From the NCBI RefSeq assembly GCF_030733845.1, contig NZ_CP132311.1:1677501-1741500 (forward strand): a stretch of 64,000 bases of DNA, read 5' to 3'. A program made the position numbers and the translations under genes. Every line of letters begins with the position of its first letter. Position 1 is the stretch's first letter. This DNA is from Shinella zoogloeoides (GTDB lineage: Bacteria > Pseudomonadota > Alphaproteobacteria > Rhizobiales > Rhizobiaceae). Shown one piece after another: positions 18,731 to 26,512 of the stretch. The notes under the pieces are model-generated. The model saw nothing but the letters and a program-made list of their open reading frames with translations. It did not search any database and was not told the DNA's origin.

Positions 18731-18832
18731 TCAGATGCCGCCGAAGAGATAGGCGATGACCAGAACGGCGCCAAAACCGATGACTGCACGGACGGTAACG
18801 CCCCAGCAGGATTTCTGAACAGTGCTTTCCAT
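18731..18832 (-). CDS. Small membrane protein of 33 residues
   Basis: Reads MESTVQKSCWGVTVRAVIGF and then a hydrophobic segment ending FGGI. A single transmembrane helix covers roughly residues 12-33. GGGGAAAT precedes the ATG, and a strong rho-independent terminator lies just downstream, so it has its own transcription unit and is probably real. Function unknown. The rest of the gap between sdaA and the DUF599 gene (18540-19115) shows nothing else. Confidence 0.65.
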   Translation of the reverse strand: MESTVQKSCWGVTVRAVIGFGAVLVIAYLFGGI

Positions 18833-19115
18833 GATTTCCCCGATGGAAGAGATCGTTGCAGCAGCCGTTTTCAGCGCTGCATGGCGCTCTGTTTAATGAA
18901 GAATTTATGAAACCGCAATCGCGAAAAGTGGCGAAACCAAGGCGTCCCCATCATAGGAGCCACGCGCCCAGCGCATGACCCGTCGCAAAACCAGACAGTT
19001 GCGGGAACAATGGCGCGTCGTCCACCCGCCGCCTTTCCGCCCCAGGTGTAAACGGCGCGGGAGAGCGCAACGCGCACCGCTTGCAAAATGCGCAATCCAT
19101 GGCAAAACGCTTGCC

Positions 19116-19805
19116 ATGAACACCCCGGACCTTGTCGCCCTTGCCGTCTTCATCACCCTGTGGATCGGGTATTCCTGGATCACGGACCGGGCAAGGCTGT
19201 TCGATCGCGTCAGCCTCACGCGGGCCATGAGTTCGCAGCGCGCCGTCTGGATCCGCAATGCGATGCACCGGGACCTGCGCATGATCGACACGCAGATCAT
19301 GGCGGGCCTGCAGAACGGAACCGCCTTCTTCGCCTCCACCTCGCTGCTGGCGCTCGGCAGTTGCTTCGCGCTGCTCGGGGCGACGGAGCAGGTCTTCGCG
19401 ATCTTCAACGACCTGCCCGACGTCTTCCGCGGCAGCCGCGCCGGCTTCGAGCTGAAGGTCGGCGGCCTTGCCATCATCTTCGGCTACGCCTTCTTCAAGT
19501 TCGGCTGGTCCTACCGGCTCTTCAACTATTGCACGATCCTGCTCGGCGCGATGCCGATGAGCGGCGACATCCACAAGGACCCCGCCGGCGCGGACCTTGC
19601 CGCCGACAAGGTCATCCGCATGAACATCCTGGCCGCCAAGCACTTCAACAAGGGCCTGCGCGCCATCTTCCTGTCGATCGGCTATCTCGGCTGGTTCGTC
19701 AGCCCCTATCTGTTCATCCTGACGACAGCGGGCATCATGATCGTGCTCGTCCGCCGGCAGTTCTATTCAGAAGCCCGCCTCGCGGTGCTCGAAAACCTCG
19801 ACTGA
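19116..19805 (+). CDS. DUF599 family membrane protein
   Basis: 229 residues with about four transmembrane helices. Family features are the N-terminal helix followed by MSSQRAVWIRNAMHRDLRMIDTQI and the central MAGLQNGTAFFASTSLLALGS. Inner-membrane protein of unknown function. The ATG at 19116 fits the family; the frame is open upstream without a plausible start. It is followed after 93 bases by another multi-span membrane protein gene. Confidence 0.9.
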   Translation: MNTPDLVALAVFITLWIGYSWITDRARLFDRVSLTRAMSSQRAVWIRNAMHRDLRMIDTQIMAGLQNGTAFFASTSLLALGSCFALLGATEQVFAIFNDLPDVFRGSRAGFELKVGGLAIIFGYAFFKFGWSYRLFNYCTILLGAMPMSGDIHKDPAGADLAADKVIRMNILAAKHFNKGLRAIFLSIGYLGWFVSPYLFILTTAGIMIVLVRRQFYSEARLAVLENLD

Positions 19806-19898
19806 CTTCCCGCTCCCGGCCACCTTTCGGCCATCCGCCCGGCGCAAGCTTGGCGTGACATTCTCCCATGGACCAAAGCAATGCGGCGACCCCGAACC

Positions 19899-20918
19899 AT
19901 GACGACGACGGTGATTGAGGGCAATGTGGCAGGAGAGAACGCGCAAACGCGCCGTTTGCCGCGCATTCCGCTGATCGATCAGGCCCGCGGCGTCGCGCTG
20001 ATCGCCATGGCGATCTATCACTTCACCTGGGACCTCGGCTTCTTCGGCTATATCGAGCCCGAGACTGCGACGACCGGCGGCTGGCGCATCTTCGCGCGGC
20101 TGATCGCCGGCAGCTTCCTGTTCCTCGTCGGCTTCAGCCTCGTGCTCGGCCACCGGCAGGGCTTTCGCCCACGGCCGTTCCTCATCCGCTTCGGCAAGAT
20201 CGCGCTGGCCGCGGCCGTCATCACGCTGGCCACCTGGTTCGCCTTTCCGCAGACCTTCATCTTCTTCGGCATTCTCCACGCCATCGCGGCGGCGAGCCTC
20301 GTCGGCCTTCTCTTCGTGCGCCTGCCCGTGGCGATCACGCTTCTTGCCGCGGCGGCGGCGGTCGCCGCCCCGCTCTATTTGCGCCACCCGTTCTTCGACC
20401 ATCCCACGCTCTGGTGGCTCGGCCTCTCCGTCGATGTGCCGCGCTCGAACGACTACGTACCGCTGCTTCCCTGGATAGCGCCCGTTCTGCTCGGCATCGC
20501 GCTTGCCCGCCTCTTCGTCGCAAGCGCCCTTCCCGAGCGGCTCGCGGGCTTCGGCAATGCGACGAAAAGCCGGTGGAAAAGCCTGCTGGAGCAGGCGGGC
20601 CGCCACAGTCTCGCCATCTACCTTATTCATCAGCCGGTGCTGATCGCGTTGGTCTACGGCTTTTCCCTTGTGGTGCCGGCCCCCGCGGCGGATCCCGCCA
20701 TAAGCTACACCAAGAGCTGCATGCGCGCCTGCCAGAACGAGCAGAGCGGCGGCTTCTGCGAAAGCTTCTGCGGCTGCACGCTGAACAAGCTGATGGAACA
20801 GAACCTTTTCGCCGACCTCAACCGTGGCGCGATCGATGTCACCACGGACGAGCGGATCGCAACGATCTCGTCGCAATGCACGGCAGACGCCGAAACGGGG
20901 ATCGCCCCCAAGGAGTAG
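19899..20918 (+). CDS. DUF1624 (acyltransferase-like) membrane protein with Cys-rich tail
   Basis: 339 residues. Seven or eight transmembrane helices form a DUF1624 domain, related to heparan-alpha-glucosaminide N-acetyltransferase. Motifs include IDQARGVALIAMAIYHFTWDL at the start and RHSLAIYLIHQPVLIALVYG in the last helix. The final 75 residues are soluble and cysteine-rich (SCMRACQNEQ, GGFCESFCGC, SSQCTAD), an unusual tail that could form disulfides or bind metal. The start at 19899 is preferred over 19881. Four bases separate it from the next gene, so they form an operon. Confidence 0.88.
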   Translation: MTTTVIEGNVAGENAQTRRLPRIPLIDQARGVALIAMAIYHFTWDLGFFGYIEPETATTGGWRIFARLIAGSFLFLVGFSLVLGHRQGFRPRPFLIRFGKIALAAAVITLATWFAFPQTFIFFGILHAIAAASLVGLLFVRLPVAITLLAAAAAVAAPLYLRHPFFDHPTLWWLGLSVDVPRSNDYVPLLPWIAPVLLGIALARLFVASALPERLAGFGNATKSRWKSLLEQAGRHSLAIYLIHQPVLIALVYGFSLVVPAPAADPAISYTKSCMRACQNEQSGGFCESFCGCTLNKLMEQNLFADLNRGAIDVTTDERIATISSQCTADAETGIAPKE

Positions 20919-20922
20919 GATC

Positions 20923-21396
20923 ATGAACGCCTATCGCATGAAGCCACTCGCCTTTCCCTGGCCGCCGCTGATCTACGGCGCGGCCATCGCGGCGGCTTTC
21001 CTGCTCCAGGCGTATTTTCCGCTGGCGGTGACCGACACGAATATCTGGATCGCCCGCGCGGCGGGCGGCCTGCTGATCCTCTCGGCAATCGTTCTGGATG
21101 TCTGGGCGATGCGCACGCTGCTCGACTGCCACACGACGATCCTGCCGAACCGCTGCTCCACCCATCTGGTGACGTCGGGGCCCTACCGCTTTACGCGCAA
21201 CCCGATCTATCTCGGCTACACGCTGACGACCGCCGGCATCGGCCTTGCCATGCTCAATCCCTGGTGCATCGTGACGGCCATGATCGCGGCCGCCATCACC
21301 AGCATCATCGCGATCAAGCGCGAGGAACTGCACCTGCTCTCGCGCTTCGGCGTGGATTTCGAGCGCTATTGCAACGGCACGGCGCGGTGGATTTAA
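20923..21396 (+). CDS. Isoprenylcysteine carboxylmethyltransferase-like protein
   Basis: 157 residues with four transmembrane segments. The C-terminal block LVTSGPYRFTRNPIYLGYTL and the EELHLLSRFGVDFERYC tail are the hallmarks of the ICMT/PEMT-like methyltransferase family. Bacterial substrates are mostly unknown. AGGAG lies just before the ATG at 20923, overlapping the stop of the DUF1624 gene. Convergent with the MerR gene, with three bases between the stops. Confidence 0.88.
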   Translation: MNAYRMKPLAFPWPPLIYGAAIAAAFLLQAYFPLAVTDTNIWIARAAGGLLILSAIVLDVWAMRTLLDCHTTILPNRCSTHLVTSGPYRFTRNPIYLGYTLTTAGIGLAMLNPWCIVTAMIAAAITSIIAIKREELHLLSRFGVDFERYCNGTARWI

Positions 21397-21399
21397 GGA

Positions 21400-21786
21400 T
21401 CAGGTGCCGACGCCGATTTCGGCCAGGCGCGTGAGGCAGGCTTCCTCGACATTGTCGAGCTCGGCAAGCGTCTCCTCGATGTCGCGCCGCTTCTGGCGCA
21501 GCTCGTCGCGCTTTTCGCTGACCTTGCCCATCAAAAGCTCGAGCTGGCCGATCTCGCCCGGCGGGTCCTTGTAGACCTTGATGATGTCGCGGATCTCGGC
21601 GATCGTGAAGCCGATGCGCCGGCCGCGCAGGATTTCCTGGATCAGGCGGCGGTCGGCGGGGCGGAAAAGACGCGTACGGCCGCGACGCTCGGGATTGATG
21701 AGCCCCTCGTCCTCATAGAAGCGCAGGGTACGGGTCGAAACTCCGAATTCGCGCGTAAGCTCCGTTATGGTATAAAACTTGTCCAC
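21400..21786 (-). CDS. MerR-family regulator (LiuR-like)
   Basis: 128 residues. The N-terminal winged helix, YTITELTREFGVSTRTLRFYEDEGLI, is followed by the second helical part and a coiled coil (about 80-120, MGKVSEKRDELRQKRRDIEETL). There is no Cys-based metal site, so it is not a metal sensor. This form resembles LiuR-type regulators of branched-chain amino acid breakdown; no such catabolic genes are in the window. A near-perfect palindrome 33 bases upstream is the likely autoregulatory operator. Confidence 0.85.
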   Translation of the reverse strand: MDKFYTITELTREFGVSTRTLRFYEDEGLINPERRGRTRLFRPADRRLIQEILRGRRIGFTIAEIRDIIKVYKDPPGEIGQLELLMGKVSEKRDELRQKRRDIEETLAELDNVEEACLTRLAEIGVGT

Positions 21787-21819
21787 GCCTGCTCCGATCT
21801 TCTCTGAGCGGGCATTTTA

Positions 21820-21841
21820 TTGACTTTTACGTATAAGTCAA
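21820..21841 (-). promoter_or_regulatory. Likely MerR operator (22-base inverted repeat)
   Basis: TTGACTT and AAGTCAA arms flank an eight-base centre containing ACGT. Ten of eleven base pairs match. It lies between the merR start and the mgtE stop, where a MerR-type protein would bind its own promoter; the ACGT-centred dyad also resembles LiuR boxes recalled from the literature. Confidence 0.65.
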
Positions 21842-21849
21842 TTTTTCGC

Positions 21850-23280
21850 TCAACGGATCGAGAACCACCACGTCGCAAGGCCGAGAAACGCCGAGAAACC
21901 GACGATATCGGTGACCGCCGTCACGAAGACGCTGGAGGAGACGGCCGGGTCGGCGCCTGCCCTGTCCAGCAGCATCGGGATCATGATTCCGGCAAGAGCC
22001 GCGGCGCACATGTTGATCAGCATGGCAGCCGCGATGACGCCGCCGATATTGACGTCGTGGAACCAGAGGCCGGCGACGGCGCCGATCATCACCCCGAAGG
22101 CGACGCCGTGCAGGAGGCCGACGCCCGCTTCGCGCCGCACGACGCGCCAGGCATTGTGGATGTCGAGGTCGCGCGTCGCCAGCGCGCGTACCGTCACCGT
22201 CATGGTCTGCGATCCGGCGTTGCCGCCCATGCCGGCGACGATCGGCATCAGCACTGCGAGCGCCACGATGTCCTCGATCGTCGCTTCGAAGACGGAGATG
22301 ACCGAGGCCGCGATGAAGGCCGTCAGCAGGTTGACGAGCAGCCAGGGCGCGCGCGAACGGACCGTCTCGATAGTGGTGTCGGACAATTCCTCGTCACCCA
22401 CGCCGCCGAGGCGCATCAGGTCCTCCTCGGCCTCTTCCTGAATGACGTCGACCACGTCGTCGATGGTGAGCACGCCGACGAGGCGACCGTTCTCATCGAC
22501 GACGGCGGCCGAGAGAAGATCGTACTGCTCGAAGAGCTGCGCGGCCTCTTCCTGGTCCATCTCGGCGGGGATCGGGTGGTTCGTCTCGCGCATGATCGCT
22601 TCGATCTTCGTGCCGCGCGGCATGCGCAGCAGACGGTCGAGATCGATGGCGCCGAGCAGGCGGAAGGTCGGGTCGATGACAAAGATCTGCGAAAAGCTCT
22701 CCGGCAGGTCGGCGTCCTCGCGCAGGTAGTCGATCGTCTGGCCCACCGTCCAGAACGGCGGCACGGCGACGAACTCGGTCTGCATGCGCCGGCCGGCCGT
22801 GCTTTCCGGATAGTCGAGCGAGCGGCGCAGGCGGATCCGTTCGGTGAACGGCAGCTTGGAGAGGATCTCCTCCTGGTCCTCCTGGTCGAGGTCCTCCAGG
22901 ATGTAGACCGCATCGTCCGAATCCATCTCGCCAAGGGCCGCGGCGATCTGCTCGTTCGGCAGGTGCTCGACGATATCGAGGCGGATCGCCTCGTCGACCT
23001 CGGTCAGCGCGGCAAGGTCGAAGTCCGCGCCGAGCAGCGAGACGAGCTGGCGGCGCTGTTCCGGCTGGATCGCCTCCAGCAGGTCGCCCATTTCCGATTC
23101 GTGCAGCCGCGCCACATGGCGGCGCAGGAACAGGAGGTCGCGGTCGGCGATGGCCGCGCCGACATACATGAGGAAGTCCGAGCGGATCGAACCGTCCTCG
23201 GCATAGATGTCGTCACCCTCGAAGGTACTGTGCTCCGGCTGTCCCTCACGGATACGGTCGTCGTCGCCGGTGTCTTCCAT
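21850..23280 (-). CDS. mgtE: Magnesium transporter MgtE
   Basis: 476 residues. The order of domains is the cytoplasmic MgtE N domain (about 30-165, with ALGEMDSDDAVYILEDLDQEDQEEIL), two CBS motifs (about 170-300, VGVLTIDDVVDVIQEEA) and five transmembrane helices (about 320-476). The pore motif GGNAGSQTMTVTVRALA is present. The CBS and N domains close the pore when intracellular Mg is high. The region upstream (23281-23583) holds no recognisable Mg riboswitch. Confidence 0.97.
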   Translation of the reverse strand: MEDTGDDDRIREGQPEHSTFEGDDIYAEDGSIRSDFLMYVGAAIADRDLLFLRRHVARLHESEMGDLLEAIQPEQRRQLVSLLGADFDLAALTEVDEAIRLDIVEHLPNEQIAAALGEMDSDDAVYILEDLDQEDQEEILSKLPFTERIRLRRSLDYPESTAGRRMQTEFVAVPPFWTVGQTIDYLREDADLPESFSQIFVIDPTFRLLGAIDLDRLLRMPRGTKIEAIMRETNHPIPAEMDQEEAAQLFEQYDLLSAAVVDENGRLVGVLTIDDVVDVIQEEAEEDLMRLGGVGDEELSDTTIETVRSRAPWLLVNLLTAFIAASVISVFEATIEDIVALAVLMPIVAGMGGNAGSQTMTVTVRALATRDLDIHNAWRVVRREAGVGLLHGVAFGVMIGAVAGLWFHDVNIGGVIAAAMLINMCAAALAGIMIPMLLDRAGADPAVSSSVFVTAVTDIVGFSAFLGLATWWFSIR

Positions 23281-23583
23281 CGGGCCGCTCCTTGTATCGG
23301 GATCGTCCGGCCCGGCACTGCGCCGGAGCAGAGACGACAGGGATTGCTTGCAGGGTTCGACGCGACGCCCGGCCTGCCGGATGCCTCGCTTTCCCTCGTG
23401 CTAAAGCAAAGCGCGCGGCCGGTCCATCGCCGAAAGCGGCAAAATCCGGCTCGACGTAAAAATTTCGCAACCTGTTGCAATTTCATGTGAAATCGCGCGA
23501 TTCGCAGCGTCCGGGCATTGCCGGCATTTTCTCCCCGCCGCAAACGGGCTAGGAAGGGCGATCTGTCGACGCCCGGAGCAACC

Positions 23584-24078
23584 ATGGCGATCCTGCCCAT
23601 CCTTCGCTACCCCGATCCGCGCCTGCGCCTGCCCTGCAAGCCTATCGAGACGTTCGACGAGCGCCTTGCGACGCTCGCCGGCGACCTTGCCGTCACGATG
23701 CGCGCCGCGCCCGGCATCGGCATCACCGCCGCCCATGTCGGCGTCCTCGAACGGCTGACGGTGATCGAACTCGATGGGCCGGCCTCGCAGCGCATCTATG
23801 TGAACCCGGAAATCACATGGTTTTCGCCCGAGCAGCAGCGCCACACGGAAGGCAGCGTCTCCATGCCCGGCGTGACCGACGAGATCGAGCGCCCTGCCCG
23901 CATCCGCCTTGCCTATCGGGACCCCTCCGGCGGACGGCATGAGGAAGAAGCCGACGGCCTGCTTGCCGTCTGCCTCCAGCACGAAATCGACCAGCTCGAC
24001 GGCATCTTCTGGATCGACCGCCTCTCGCGGCTGAAGCGCGACCGAATCGTCAGGAAATTCCGAAAGATGGGCGAATAG
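23584..24078 (+). CDS. Peptide deformylase-like protein with altered metal site
   Basis: 164 residues. The fold is that of peptide deformylase (RYPDPRLRLPCKPIETFD, LQHEIDQLDGIFWIDRLS). However, motif 1 reads GIGITAAHVG instead of GxGLAAPQ, motif 2 reads EGSVSMPG instead of EGCLS, and motif 3 reads HEIDQ instead of HEIDH. Thus the Cys ligand and one His ligand are missing. It cannot bind metal in the normal way and is probably not an active deformylase; the true one should be elsewhere. The ATG at 23584 gives the usual family start. Confidence 0.9.
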   Translation: MAILPILRYPDPRLRLPCKPIETFDERLATLAGDLAVTMRAAPGIGITAAHVGVLERLTVIELDGPASQRIYVNPEITWFSPEQQRHTEGSVSMPGVTDEIERPARIRLAYRDPSGGRHEEEADGLLAVCLQHEIDQLDGIFWIDRLSRLKRDRIVRKFRKMGE

Positions 24079-24151
24079 GCCGCAGACAAGGGAACAGCGC
24101 GAGGGTTCCAACGTTCTGGCTCTATCCAATCTCGCAAGAAGGAGAGAGCCG

Positions 24152-24385
24152 ATGATCGCAGCAACCGACATTCGCGAACATATGGAAGTCATGGCCGCCG
24201 ACGGCCGTCACGTCGGCACCGTCGACCACATGGAAGGCGAAAGCCGCATCAAGCTCACCCGGAGCGATTCCGAAGACGGCCAGCACCATCTCATTCCGCT
24301 CGACTGGGTCGATCATGTCGATGCCCATGTGCATCTGAACAAGAATGCCGACGACGTGCAGCGCGAATGGTCGACCATCAACTGA
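24152..24385 (+). CDS. DUF2171 protein
   Basis: 77 residues (MIAATDIREHMEVMAADGRHVGTVDHMEG...). The GxxVGTVD and IKLTRSD strands and the HHLIPLDWVDHVDAHVHL segment match DUF2171, a PRC-barrel-like family often found with stress genes. It is His-rich toward the C-terminus. AAGGAGAGAG precedes the ATG. An IS element lies 28 bases after its stop, which may have separated the gene from its terminator at 25034. Confidence 0.88.
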   Translation: MIAATDIREHMEVMAADGRHVGTVDHMEGESRIKLTRSDSEDGQHHLIPLDWVDHVDAHVHLNKNADDVQREWSTIN

Positions 24386-24413
24386 CGGGCGCGCTACCGC
24401 CCGAAAGTCATGA

Positions 24414-25011
24414 CCTCCACCAGAGGTGGAGGTTTGAAACGCTGCGCTTGAACCGCTAGAAGCGGTTTTGCTATGTGTTAGTAGCTACGGTTAAAGAGGT
24501 CGGCAAAGTCGGAAGCTTTGTCGGCCTTTTCCTGATTACGGATATAACGTCTGACGACCTGCTCATCATAGCCAGCCGTAGAGACGAAGTACCCACGCGC
24601 CCAAAAGTGATAGCCCTTGTAGCGCCGCTTGCGGGCATATTTGTTGGCCACGTAAAGGGCCGTCTTGCCTTTCAAAAAGCCGACAATCGAAGACACCGAG
24701 TATTTCGGCGGGATCGATATCAGCATGTGCACATGGTCGGGCATCAAGTGCCCTTCCCTGATCTCGCATCCCTTTTGTCGAGCAAGATTATGCAGCAGAT
24801 CACCCAACTCACGCCTTACGTCCCCGTAAAGGCGCTTCGTTCGGTACTTACTCGCGAAGACCACATGATATTTGCAGTCCCACGTCGCGTGTGATTGCGA
24901 TCGTTCGTCCATAAAACCTCCGTTCTATGTCTCGGCCAATCTAGCGGTCCAAGCGCGGAGGTCTCTCAACGACAATGTAGAACCAGTCCAGTCCTCCACC
25001 GTAGGTGGAGG
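24414..25011 (-). mobile_element. IS200/IS605-family element carrying only tnpA
   Basis: A complete-looking element bounded by two subterminal hairpins with the same 8-base stem: CCTCCACC-AGA-GGTGGAGG at 24414-24432 and CCTCCACC-GTA-GGTGGAGG at 24993-25011. Single-strand transposition by Y1 transposases uses such hairpins rather than inverted terminal repeats, and makes no target duplication. Exact cleavage sites cannot be fixed here; the element may extend a few bases beyond each hairpin. No tnpB is present. Confidence 0.85.
24478..24912 (-). CDS. tnpA: IS200/IS605-family transposase TnpA (Y1 HUH)
   Basis: 144 residues. Single-strand DNA transposase: the HUH pair lies in LMPDHVHMLISIPP, and the catalytic tyrosine in STAGYDEQVVRRYIRNQE. 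Both are intact and the frame is open, so the protein could be active. The HYHVVF-type N-terminus is seen as CKYHVVFASKYRTKRL. A hairpin AACCGCT-AGA-AGCGGTT lies just past the stop at 24449-24466. Nothing else is encoded within the element. Confidence 0.95.
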   Translation of the reverse strand: MDERSQSHATWDCKYHVVFASKYRTKRLYGDVRRELGDLLHNLARQKGCEIREGHLMPDHVHMLISIPPKYSVSSIVGFLKGKTALYVANKYARKRRYKGYHFWARGYFVSTAGYDEQVVRRYIRNQEKADKASDFADLFNRSY

Positions 25012-25033
25012 TTTATTTATTCCATAATCACGA

Positions 25034-25059
25034 GACCCGCTTTTCAGCGGGTCTTTTTT
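25034..25059 (+). terminator. Rho-independent terminator
   Basis: GACCCGC (25034-25040), six-base loop, GCGGGTC (25047-25053), then TTTTTT. On the plus strand it would end transcripts from the DUF2171 side. It overlaps the last codons of the convergent DUF2809-like gene. Confidence 0.75.
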
Positions 25060-25427
25060 CGATTCGACAGGCTTTCGAGAACGAGGACGAGCGCCGCGCC
25101 CATCGCATAGGCCACGATATCCCACCAGTCCGGCGTCGCGCCGAAGACGATCCTGAGCAGCCGGTTCGATATCTGCACGTCGATCCTGGTCAGGACATAT
25201 TGCGTCAGTTCCACCGCCGCGCCGCATGCGAAGGCGATGGCCGCGGCCGTGACGGGTTTCGCCCTGACGAAGGTGCGGATGACGTAATAGACCCAGGCGA
25301 CGGCAAGCACGTCGCCGAAGAAGCTGCGGACCCAGCCGAGGTTGCGGCCGAAGGTGGCCAGCAGGACCAGAACCACGAACAAGAGAGCAGCCCGTCCGAA
25401 GGACGCGGGATCGAACCTGAACGTCAT
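25044..25427 (-). CDS. DUF2809/VanZ-like membrane protein
   Basis: 127 residues with four predicted transmembrane helices. Motifs RSFFGDVLAVAWVYYVIRTF, GAAVELTQYV and DWWDIVAYAMGAAL fit the DUF2809 family, distantly like VanZ. Inner membrane, function unknown. Its stop codon lies inside the terminator hairpin at 25034-25059. Head-to-tail with tRNA-Leu on the same strand. Confidence 0.82.
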   Translation of the reverse strand: MTFRFDPASFGRAALLFVVLVLLATFGRNLGWVRSFFGDVLAVAWVYYVIRTFVRAKPVTAAAIAFACGAAVELTQYVLTRIDVQISNRLLRIVFGATPDWWDIVAYAMGAALVLVLESLSNRKKTR

Positions 25428-25450
25428 GGCCGGGAGCTAATCCTTTGCGT

Positions 25451-25481
25451 GAAAAAGAAAAACCCGGCACTAGGCCGGGTT
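25451..25481 (-). terminator. Terminator of tRNA-Leu
   Basis: On the minus strand, AACCCGGC and GCCGGGTT form an 8-base stem with a short loop (25461-25481), followed by TTTCTTTTTC. Confidence 0.9.
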
Positions 25482-25483
25482 CT

Positions 25484-25568
25484 TGGTGCGGTCGAGAAGA
25501 CTCGAACTTCCACGGGTTGCCCCACAGCGACCTCAACGCTGCGCGTCTACCAATTCCGCCACGACCGC
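25484..25568 (-). tRNA. tRNA-Leu, anticodon GAG
   Basis: 85 nucleotides on the reverse strand. The acceptor stem GCGGTCG pairs with CGACCGC, and the 3' ACCA is encoded. The anticodon stem CAGCG/CGCTG encloses TTGAGGT, which gives anticodon GAG. A long variable arm (about 12 bases) and the GTTCGAGTC T-arm match leucine tRNAs. A terminator follows directly. Confidence 0.96.
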
Positions 25569-25765
25569 ATCGTGGTAGATGTCATCCTTGCGGCGACGGA
25601 GGTGCATGTAGCAAAAGCATTTGGGGCGCACAAGGCCGGCGGAGAAGAAAAATGACGGAAAGCGGAACAATTTCAACAGGACCGTCGCAAAGCCCTGGAA
25701 ACCCCTGAAATCCTTGCATGATCGCCCCTATATCTGGCACAAGAAACCCCAAAAGGACGGCCATC

Positions 25766-26512
25766 ATGCAGCGTCAGGACATTTCGACATCCCTTCTTGC
25801 GTCTCCCGGTTCGCCGCCGGTGCGCTGGCGTATCGCACACGATCCCGTTCCCTATGACGTGGCCGTCGAAACCATGGAAAACGAGGCCGCAGCCATCGCG
25901 AATGGCGAGGCGGACGAACTCGTCTGGCTGGTGGAACATCCCCCGCTCTACACGGCCGGCACCAGCGCGGACGCGGCCGACCTCGTCGCGCCAGACCGCT
26001 TCCCGGTGTTTTCCACAGGCCGCGGCGGCGAATACACCTATCATGGTCCGGGCCAGCGCGTGGTCTATGTCATGCTCGACCTGAAACGCCGCCGGCAGGA
26101 CGTGCGCGCCTTCGTGGCGGCGCTCGAAGCGGTGGTGATCGACGCACTCGACGCCATGAACGTGCGCGGCGAGCGGCGCGAGGATCGCGTCGGCGTGTGG
26201 GTGCGCCGGCCCGAGCGCCCGCCGCTGCCCGACGGCTCACCCGCCGAGGACAAGATCGCCGCGATCGGCATCCGCCTGCGCCGCTGGGTGAGCTTTCACG
26301 GCTTCTCGCTCAATGTCGATCCGGACCTCGAGCATTTCTCCGGCATCGTGCCCTGCGGCATCCGCGGCTATGGCGTCACCAGCCTCGTCGATCTCGGGCT
26401 GCCCGTCATGATGAGCGATGCGGACATCCGCATCCGCGATTCGTTCGAGCGGGTGTTCGGCCCGACCATTTCCGAGGCGGACTGTCAGCCGAAGAGCCTG
26501 TCGCAGGCATAG
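25766..26512 (+). CDS. lipB: Octanoyltransferase (lipoate biosynthesis)
   Basis: 248 residues. Transfers octanoyl groups from acyl carrier protein to lipoyl domains, such as GcvH at 39.4 kb. Catalytic lysine K163 (EDKIAAIG) and cysteine C197 ([12 protein letters not shown]) are present. Other motifs are [16 protein letters not shown] and [17 protein letters not shown]. The ATG at 25766 gives the family start. Its 3' end overlaps the convergent M50 protease gene by 28 bases. Confidence 0.96.
   Translation: MQRQDISTSLLASPGSPPVRWRIAHDPVPYDVAVETMENEAAAIANGEADELVWLVEHPPLYTAGTSADAADLVAPDRFPVFSTGRGGEYTYHGPGQRVVYVMLDLKRRRQDVRAFVAALEAVVIDALDAMNVRGERREDRVGVWVRRPERPPLPDGSPAEDKIAAIGIRLRRWVSFHGFSLNVDPDLEHFSGIVPCGIRGYGVTSLVDLGLPVMMSDADIRIRDSFERVFGPTISEADCQPKSLSQA

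Noticed and set aside
23281..23583. Mg-sensing riboswitch upstream of mgtE
   Set aside because: No M-box-like or ykoK-like conserved segment could be recognised in these 303 bases.
24414..25011. Possible CRISPR-like or REP-type array
   Set aside because: Only two hairpin copies, and they flank a Y1 transposase gene, which explains them as insertion sequence ends.
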